Below, piece after piece: positions 58,801 through 64,000 of a stretch of 64,000 bases of DNA. The stretch's first letter is position 1; every line of letters starts with the position of its first letter. The position numbers were made by a program, and so were the translations under genes. The DNA lies in the NCBI GenBank assembly GCA_943735955.1, contig OX030969.1:6295935-6359934 (forward strand). Direction: 5' to 3'. This stretch comes from Piscicola geometra (taxonomy: Eukaryota; Annelida; Clitellata; Hirudinida; Piscicolidae). The notes under the pieces were generated by a model. That model was not told the origin of the DNA, made no database searches, and saw only the letters and a program-made list of their open reading frames with translations.

Positions 58801-61800
58801 TCTCCAACCCACCCACCCCCTCCCCCCACCAGACATCGACGAATGCAAGTTATCCTCGGAGATATGCGGCAAGGGCAGGTGTGAGAATTTGGCGGGAAGT
58901 TTTGTTTGCCATTGTGACCATGGTTACCAGAGTCCCTCCGAAGGCAAAGGCTGTGTCGGTGAGTTGCCAGGAATTTTTTTTTCGTTTTTTCAAAGTTTTT
59001 CTTTTCAAATGATTTTTTTAACAGTTTTTTGAACTTTTTTTTAGAGTCTTTTCATAGTATTTTCAGTTTGGTATTTTTAAAATGTCAAAAAAGGCAATTT
59101 TTTTACACTTTTGAGTTTATTTACCAACTAATTTTAATTATTAAAAATTATATTTTATTTTTAAAATTAAAAATCCTTTCCAATCTTGTTTTTTCTTCTT
59201 CTTCACTAAGCCATTCACCCAGCCATTCTGCCATTCACACAGACATAGATGAATGCACGGACGGAAGTTTGTGCGTGGGTGGTACGTGCGTGAACACACC
59301 TGGTTCTTACGCATGTGAGTGTGATGGAGGTCATGAACCAACCAGTGACCTCAAAGCGTGTAAAGGTGGGTCGAGGAAGGGGTCAAGGGAGGGGTCAGAG
59401 GTAGGGGGGGTTGGTTGGTTGTGAGTCTGTGTATAATTATAATCAAAATTTATTTATTTTATTTTTATATATAATTGTACTACAGATAATATTTTCAATA
59501 ACATTTTATTGGTATATAATTACAATAAAAGAATATTTTTTAATTTTTTTTAAACTATCAAAAAAATATTTATTATATCTATTTTATTTGGATATAACAT
59601 AAATTATATAAAAAATAATATTTATTATAATTCAACGGCAGACATTGACGAATGCACGCTGGACAGTGGCATCTGTTCGAACGGGGTGTGCAGGAATTTC
59701 CACGGCGGGTATGAGTGCGTGTGTGACAGGGGCTTCCAAGCCAACCCTTCTAGAACCACATGTTTGGGTGGGTGGGTGGGTAGGTGGGTGGGTGGGTAGG
59801 TGGGTGGGCAGGGGATGGGGTGGGCTGTGAAATTGTGGGTCAGATCTGGGATGGGTGGATTTGAAGCAACTTAATGGAGAAAAAATCAAAATCACTCTAA
59901 ACCGCTTTTTTCCATCCACCTCCACCCTCACCCCCTTCACCCCCTTTAACCACCACTCTTCTACCACCACCATCTCACTCTTCGTCACTTCCACCACCCC
60001 TTCCACCTCCACCATCCCTTCCACTTCCACCACCCCCCTCTACTCCCTAAGACACGGATGAATGTCAGGAAGGCTCGGATGGCTGTGGGAATGAGTGCGT
60101 GAACACGATTGGCAGCTTCAAGTGTGTTTGCGGCCCTGGATACCATCTTTCTCCGAACCAAAAAGACTGCATAGGTGGGTTCTGGGGTGTGTGGAAGCAT
60201 AGGTTTTGGGGGTAAGTTGGGGAAAGTTTCATCCAATTTCTATAAAAATTAAAAACTTTTCAACTTGAACGCCCCCCAATCGACACTTTTCTCTAATTCC
60301 TCACTCTCCCCCTACCTACCTCTCTTCCTCCCCCTCTTCCCACAGACGTCGACGAATGCACGAAGCACCCTCACTTTTGCGACGGGGGTGTTTGCACGAA
60401 CCTGCCTGGGAGCTACCACTGTCAATGTGGGGGTGGTTACCTCCCCGCCCCTGACCACAAGAGCTGTGAAGGTCTCATTTCTGTTTTATGGTTTTATGGA
60501 ATAAATAATTTATTATTTGGGATTTGTATTATTTCGTCATATTATTCATTAATTGAGGAAATATTTATTTATACAATATTTGTTTTGTTTGATTTAATAT
60601 TTATTTTTATTTATTTATTTTAACAGACATAGACGAGTGTGAGGGGGAAGGGGGTGAGAAGTGCATTGGTGGGGAGTGCAGGAACACCCCAGGATCGTAT
60701 AGGTGCGTTTTTTAATAACTATTTTACTTTTTTAATATTTAACAATAATTTGTATATTATTATTAAACTGAAAAAAAAATTTAAAGTAGGAAAATAAAGA
60801 ATTGGAAATGAATTAATTTGTTATGGAAAAAAATAAATTTACATAGTTAAATATAAAACAAAAGAATTGGAAATGAATTATTTTGAATTTTCAGATGCGA
60901 TTGTCTACCTGGTTACTGCGAGAATGAGGATCGAACGAGTTGTGAAGGTGCCTTTTTCTGTAGCGCATCCTCCTTTTATCTTCTTTCTTTCATATTTCAG
61001 CATTTCCTCTCTCCTCTACTTTTCTTTTTTTTTTCTTTTATCATTCTCTGCTCTTTTTCCCCCATCTTCCTCTTCCTTTTGCTTCCTCTCCCTCCCTTAT
61101 CCCCTAACCTCCCCCAACCCTCTCTCACCTCCCTCTTTTCCCTTCTGCCCTTCCAACCACCCCTATTAACCACACCCCTTCCAACCACCCCTATTAACCA
61201 CACCCCTTCCAACCACCCCTATTAACCACACCCCTTCCAACCACCCCTATTAACCACACCCCTTCCAACCACCCCTATTAACCACACCCCTTCCAACCAC
61301 CCCTATTAACCACACCCCTTCCAACCACCCCTATTAACCACACCCCTTCCAACCACCCCTATTAACCACACCCCTTCCAACCACCCCTATTAACCACACC
61401 CCTTCCAACCACCCCTATTAACCACACCCCTTCCAACCACCCCTATTAACCACACCCCTTCCAACCACCCCTATTAACCACACCCCTTCCAACCACCCCG
61501 ATTAACCACACCCCTTCCAACCACCCCTATTAACCACACCCCTTCCACCCACCCCTATTAACCACACCATTTCCACCCATCCCCTACCCACCCACCCCCA
61601 GACATCGACGAGTGCAGCACAGGGGAGCACAACTGCCCCCTGGCGGCTGACTGCCTCAACACACCTGGCTCTTTCAACTGCACCTGCAAGCAGGGATACG
61701 CCGGCAGTGGAGACTATTGCACTGGTGAGTTAGGGGGGCGAGAAGGGGAGAGGGGGTGGAATGTGGAGGGTGAGGGGAGCAGAGGGGGTTGGTTGAGGGG

Positions 61801-63824
61801 AGTGGTAGAGGGATGGTGGAAAGATGATTTAGTAATAAAAATAAGATTTATTAATAAAATGAAGATTTATTAATAAAAATGAAGATAAAAAGAATATTTG
61901 AGACTTTCCAATGTCCCTCTCATTTCTTCCTCTCATTCCATTCTCATCTCCATCCCCCCATTATCAATACCCTCTCTTCATCTTCACCCCACCCATTTCA
62001 AATACCCTCTCACCAATTTCAGCCCCCATCCACCCTCCCCCCTTATTCACTCCCCCTCACCCCCCTCCCCTCATCCACCCCCCCCTTCACCCTCCCCTCC
62101 TTCACCCCCCCCCCTTCACCCCCCTCCCTTCACCCCCCCTCCTCATCCACCCCCCTCTCATCCACCCCCCTCTCATCCACCCCCCTCTCATCCACCCCCC
62201 CCTCATCCCCCTCCCTCTCATCCACCCCCCCCACCTCATCCACCCCCCCCCATCATCCACCCCCTCTCATCCACCCTCCTTCCTCATCTACCCCCTCTCA
62301 TCCACCCCTCCTCATCCATCGCCCCTCATCATCCACCCCCTCTCATCCACCCTCCCCCTTCATCCACCCCCCCTCATCATCCACCCCCCTCATCCACCCT
62401 CCCCCTTCACCCCCCCCTCTCATCCACCACCTCCCTTCATCCACCCCCCCCTTCATCCACCCCCCTCATCCACCCTCCCTCATCCACCCCCACGCAGACG
62501 TCAACGAGTGCACTGAGAACAACGGCAACTGCGGTCCAAACTCCGTGTGCGTGAACACGAGGGGTGGCTTCGAGTGTGTGTGTGAAAAGGGTTATGAGTC
62601 CGATGGCAACTACTGTGTGGGTGAGTTGAGGGGGAGGGGGGAAGGGGGGTGGAATGGGTTGGGAGAAGGAGGGGTTGGGAGAAGGAGGGGCGGGGGAGGG
62701 TAGGGGAGATAAGGACATTTTAAATTACTCAAACCTCCAACCACTCAACCCTCCTTCAACCAAACCCTCCAACCACTCAACCCTCCAACAACTCAACCCC
62801 CCTCCAACAACTAAACCCTCCAACCCCACCTCCACAGACGTTGACGAATGTCTCATGGAGAGTGATGGTGATGATGGCAGCGACCACCTGTGCCACAACG
62901 GCTACTGCATCAACGAACAGGGCACCTTCAGGTGTGAGTGCCACTTCGGCTTCGAGCCCTCTGCCCACGGGAAGGCATGCCAAGGTTCTATGGGGTGGAG
63001 GCCAAGGTTCTATGGGGTGGAGGCCAAGGTTCTATGGGGGGGGGGGGGGCCAAGGTTCTATTGGGGGTTTATAGGGGGGTGGTTTTCAAGGTCTTGGTGC
63101 TGTGTGATTGGTTTTGGGGTTTTTTGGAGGGGGGTGGGGTAGAAGGATTGCTAATGTTTTTGCATCTCAACCATCCATTTTTCTCTTCTGATCTAACCTG
63201 ACCTGACCTGACCTGACTTGACCTGACCTGACCTGACTTGACATTCACCTGACCTTCACCTGACCTCCAATTCACGACGACAGACATCGACGAATGCACG
63301 GGTCAAATGGCTGCATGCACGCATGGAAGGTGCATCAACAGTCTCGGGAGCTTCAAGTGCATCTGCAACAAGGGATACCAACTCAACAACAACAACAACT
63401 GCACAGGTGCTGGTGTTGGTTGTTGGTGTTTTGGAGGGGGTTGGTGTTGAGGTGGTTGTTGAGGTTGTAGTGGTTGTTTTTGGTGCTCAAATCTTCTTTT
63501 TCGCCTCATTCAATTCATAATCATTATTTTTTCAGTTTATTCGATTGATTAGGTCACCTGATTAAATTCATTTTTGAAATATTTATTTTCAAAATCTACT
63601 TCCCTTCTTCCTGACCCTCCCTAACCCCCCCTTCTAACCCCCCCCCCCTCATAACCCCTTCCCCTCTTCTAACCCCCCTTCTCCTAACCCCCCCCCCACA
63701 GACATTGACGAATGCAAGGTGGAGAGCAGCTGCATGAATGGCGTGTGCATCAACTACCCGGGTACTTTCGACTGCCAATGCTTCCCCAACTACCAACTCA
63801 ACACGGAGGGGAATGTCTGCATCG
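42279..63824 (+). CDS. FBN: fibrillin (extracellular microfibril protein), N-terminal two thirds; continues past the window
   Basis: Exons: 42279-42388, 43527-43609, 46419-46557, 46754-46936, 48529-48624, 49088-49168, 49390-49575, 49772-49897, 50258-50392, 50732-50977, 51118-51198, 51338-51439, 51666-51788, 52204-52329, 52757-52882, 53680-53805, 53994-54737, 54970-55042, 55167-55219, 55379-55504, 55883-55945, 56388-56453, 56722-56907, 57061-57111, 57351-57479, 57652-57810, 58012-58083, 58445-58570, 58833-58958, 59243-59365, 59642-59767, 60052-60174, 60346-60471, 60627-60702, 60895-60947, 61602-61724, 62498-62620, 62838-62984, 63284-63406, 63702-63824 (~1770 aa so far). Fibrillins polymerise into 10-12 nm microfibrils and bind latent TGF-beta complexes through LTBPs. 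Domain order equals human FBN1: FUN, EGF1-3, Hyb1, cbEGF1-2, TB1, EGF4, cbEGF3-6, TB2, cbEGF7-9, Hyb2, cbEGF10, TB3, cbEGF11-22. Nearly all introns are phase 1 at domain borders. Oddities are a one-base frameshift in EGF1, a GC-AG intron in cbEGF9 and a Gly-rich region after TB2. TB4 should follow 64000. Confidence 0.96.
42389..43526 (+). repeat. fibrillin intron 1 with (CAT)n and (CA)n microsatellites
   Basis: (CAT)n lies at 42795-42871. A ~205-bp (CA)n tract with CACAAACACG interruptions lies at 42983-43190. CATCATCACC repeats at 43330-43510 run into the acceptor. The remaining first half is AT-rich unique sequence. Confidence 0.92.
43610..46418 (+). other. fibrillin intron 2
   Basis: The 2.8-kb intron holds GATGGT repeats (43618-43760), a ~230-bp array of AAAACACATAAAGC-type units (43965-44190), ~1.3 kb of AT-rich unique sequence, CATC/TATTCATCC repeats (45612-45840), and C-rich CCCACCCAACCCACTCA repeats (45870-46410) up to the acceptor. 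No exon is recognised inside. Confidence 0.75.
46419..48624 (+). other. fibrillin EGF1-EGF3 exons, with a frameshift and a Gln tract
   Basis: EGF1 begins PICVMGC and continues in the next frame as [20 protein letters not shown]. The switch falls in a run of eight G (46439-46446); removing one G restores one frame and the exon length. After EGF1 come an Asp run (GAT repeats), then, at the start of the EGF2 exon, a Gln-rich linker from CAA/CTA repeats (46785-46845). EGF2 reads [23 protein letters not shown]3 reads [13 protein letters not shown] then [10 protein letters not shown], close to human PVCESGCLNGGRC. None carries the calcium-binding DxDE signature, as expected for these positions. Confidence 0.9.
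46937..48528 (+). other. fibrillin intron 4
   Basis: AT-rich throughout. A ~23-bp tandem repeat (ATAGATTTTTATATATTTT units) occupies 46955-47165, a CCCACCCACCT tract 47670-47820. The rest is unique with no coding segment seen. Confidence 0.75.
48625..49087 (+). other. fibrillin intron 5
   Basis: GATGATGATGG repeats at the 5' end (48625-48705), looser GATGATAA repeats to 48930, then CAACAAC/AAACACC-rich sequence before the acceptor. Nothing else is seen. Confidence 0.75.
49088..49575 (+). other. fibrillin hybrid domain 1 with a Gly-rich insertion
   Basis: Two exons give [13 protein letters not shown], then [18 protein letters not shown], matching human Hyb1 (LCCATVGRAWGHPC). Between VPC and [10 protein letters not shown] a ~17-residue [14 protein letters not shown] insert is encoded by GGGGGAGGGG-like sequence. 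In human fibrillin-1 this hybrid domain is implicated in microfibril assembly and LTBP binding. Confidence 0.9.
49898..50100 (+). repeat. (GGTGGGTA)n tract at the donor after cbEGF1
   Basis: GGTGGGTAGGTGGGTGGG repeats start at the splice donor and run ~200 bp. Confidence 0.92.
50393..50731 (+). repeat. fibrillin intron after cbEGF2: G-rich 5' end and C-rich ~55-bp repeats at the 3' end
   Basis: G-rich sequence (50399-50455) after the donor; four copies of TATCACTCAACCACCCACCC ... CCTCCCATCCCCCC (50488-50720) before the acceptor. Confidence 0.9.
50732..51439 (+). other. fibrillin TB1 and EGF4, with a Gly/Ser insertion in TB1
   Basis: TB1 reads GLCFNSV, an Asn/His run, VCSN, LECCC, then ~26 Gly/Ser residues from GGT/AGT triplets, [16 protein letters not shown] and EDYRKLC (human ATEDFNKLC). 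The CCC signature and the YRKLC end are intact, so the insertion sits inside the disulfide-bonded fold. The vertebrate Pro-rich region that follows TB1 is reduced to a few residues. EGF4 (DVCEEK / [19 protein letters not shown]) is split by an intron. Confidence 0.88.
51666..53805 (+). other. fibrillin cbEGF3-cbEGF6
   Basis: Four single-exon calcium-binding EGF domains begin DVNEC, DLDEC, DVDEC and DIDEC. Each has six Cys, the hydroxylatable Asn (for example [16 protein letters not shown]) and an aromatic residue two before C4. The introns between are repeat-rich; the cbEGF5-cbEGF6 intron holds the 83-bp array. Intron 51789-52203 is GTTGTT-rich then AT-rich. Confidence 0.94.
52883..53560 (+). 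repeat. 83-bp G-rich minisatellite, 8 units, starting at the splice donor after cbEGF5
   Basis: Each unit carries GTGAGTTGGAGAGG, GGTTGGTTGGGTTAGGGTTGG and GGTAGTTTGAGGTTGAGGAAG. GTGAGT occurs at 52883 (the real donor) and again at 52969, 53052, 53135, 53218, 53301, 53384, 53467 and 53554. Confidence 0.95.
53994..54737 (+). other. fibrillin TB2 followed by a long Gly-rich repeat region in the same exon
   Basis: TB2 reads [32 protein letters not shown] and HEYQAMC (human EYQALC). About 165 residues follow, built from ~18 units of (V/I)(Y/H)PGGGGG, encoded at about 54205-54660, then a Val/Thr/Asn-rich tail. The exon is 744 nt and in phase at both ends; the donor is GTGAAA at 54738. In vertebrate fibrillins the variable Pro/Gly-rich region lies after TB1, not here. 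Confidence 0.88.
54970..56453 (+). other. fibrillin cbEGF7-cbEGF9
   Basis: cbEGF7 ([17 protein letters not shown]) is split by a phase-2 intron after Tyr-Arg. cbEGF8 is one exon ([22 protein letters not shown]). cbEGF9 is split by an intron (55946-56387) that only keeps frame if the donor is GC: CCAG/GC...CAG/GCTC, giving NTPGSFVCQC. That intron is filled with ~105-bp AT-rich tandem repeats (four copies, about 55965-56330). Confidence 0.9.
55220..55882 (+). repeat. G-rich and C-rich repeats flanking cbEGF8
   Basis: CATCATC and C-rich sequence precede the cbEGF8 exon (55379-55504). After it come GGGTTGGGGAGTTGGGG repeats (55510-55575), then CTCACCAAACCACCCC repeats (55727-55880) up to the cbEGF9 acceptor. 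Confidence 0.9.
56722..58083 (+). other. fibrillin Hyb2, cbEGF10 and TB3
   Basis: Hyb2 reads [34 protein letters not shown] (human LKSQCCSSLGAAWGSPC), then on its second exon [15 protein letters not shown]. cbEGF10 is [14 protein letters not shown]3 reads [25 protein letters not shown] and [12 protein letters not shown] (human EYEELCPRGPGF). The two-exon layouts of Hyb2 and TB3 are clear from phase. Confidence 0.94.
60948..61601 (+). repeat. 28-bp C-rich minisatellite before cbEGF18 (~15 copies)
   Basis: CCTTCCAACCACCCCTATTA + ACCACACC units repeat at 28-bp spacing from about 61150 to 61560. Before that is T/C-rich sequence. Confidence 0.95.
61725..62497 (+). repeat. intron after cbEGF18: G-rich start, ~480 bp of CCACCCCCCTCAT repeats at the end
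   Basis: GGGGAGAGGGGGTGGAATG-type sequence follows the donor (61730-61815). CTCATCCACCCCCC repeats occupy about 62025-62490 and end at the acceptor. Confidence 0.92.
63180..63265 (+). repeat. (ACCTG)n pentanucleotide repeat before cbEGF21
   Basis: About 15 copies of TGACC/TGACT pentamers lie upstream of the acceptor at 63283. Confidence 0.9.
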
Positions 63825-64000
63825 GTGGGTGGATGGGTGGGTGGGGTGAAGAAGAGAGGGTTGTGAGTGGGTGGGTGGTGAGGAGAGGGTTGTGTGGGTT
63901 GTGTGGGGGTTGGGAGGGTTGTGTGGGTTTTGTGGGTTGTGTGGGGGTTGGGAGGGTTGTGTGGGTTTTGTGGGTTGTGTGGGGGTTGGGAGGGTTGTGT
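63825..64000 (+). repeat. G/T-rich ~49-bp tandem repeat after cbEGF22
   Basis: GGGTTGTGTGGGTTTTGTGG and GTTGTGTGGGGGTTGGGAGG blocks alternate from 63880 to the window end. Confidence 0.88.

Larger units (their letters stand above)
58445..63824 (+). other. fibrillin cbEGF11-cbEGF22 (12 tandem calcium-binding EGF domains)
   Basis: Twelve domains stand in a row, one exon each except cbEGF17, which is split. Each aligns with the same-numbered human domain, including the short C2-C3 spacing of cbEGF15 (CGNEC; human CETFC) and the HNC..AxC type spacing of cbEGF18 and 19. Signatures DINEC/DIDEC/DVDEC and the Asn of C(I/V/R)N are kept (cbEGF15 has DTDEC). cbEGF17 has a seventh Cys (PGYCENED). cbEGF20 has ~7 extra Asp/Gly/Ser residues between C1 and C2. 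The window ends in the intron after cbEGF22. Confidence 0.95.

Overview
This window is a stretch of animal (invertebrate metazoan) nuclear genome. It has intron-rich genes with GT-AG splice sites, GC-richer exons in AT-rich introns, no operons, and very many micro- and minisatellites. The genes are read here from protein families recalled from memory, with splice sites chosen so that reading frame and phase hold across every junction. The fibrillin domain order matches the vertebrate one domain for domain. Insects and nematodes are generally held to lack such a fibrillin, so a lophotrochozoan (annelid or mollusc) or another slow-evolving invertebrate is my best guess. The taxon is inference.

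Layout from left to right. (1) 2-1357 (+): 3' end of an unidentified gene, starting with in-frame pentapeptide repeats and ending in an acidic tail. (2) 2484-22702 (+): a Lifeguard/TMBIM (Bax-inhibitor-1 family) membrane protein in 8 exons. Its first intron holds a ~17.4-kb array of a 35-bp minisatellite (about 2861-20290). (3) 23225-24996 (-): PIGL, the GPI-anchor de-N-acetylase, 6 exons, 247 aa. (4) 25368-32471 (-): a POT1-like telomere single-strand-binding protein, 15 exons, ~1218 aa, swollen by microsatellite-encoded tracts and apparently lacking the Holliday-junction-resolvase-like insert. (5) 32762-37933 (+): CSTF2 (CstF-64), 11 exons, 608 aa, divergent from POT1 with ~290 bp between the start codons. 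(6) 38670-40842 (+): VPS28 of ESCRT-I, 9 exons, 214 aa. (7) 42279 to past the window end (+): a fibrillin gene. Forty coding exons run from the signal peptide through the domain equivalent to human FBN1 cbEGF22, and TB4 would be next.

The genes have no obvious shared pathway: apoptosis/Ca2+ handling, GPI synthesis, telomere protection, mRNA 3'-end formation, endosomal sorting and extracellular matrix. The common thread is the repeats. They fill introns with a recurring polarity, G-rich just after 5' splice sites and C-rich just before 3' splice sites on the sense strand. They duplicate splice donors in two genes and have expanded inside exons of POT1, CSTF2 and fibrillin. The most unusual points are the 17-kb intronic array, the donor-duplicating arrays, the G-rich/C-rich intron ends, the POT1 without its HJRL insert, and a fibrillin whose glycine-rich region sits after TB2 instead of after TB1.
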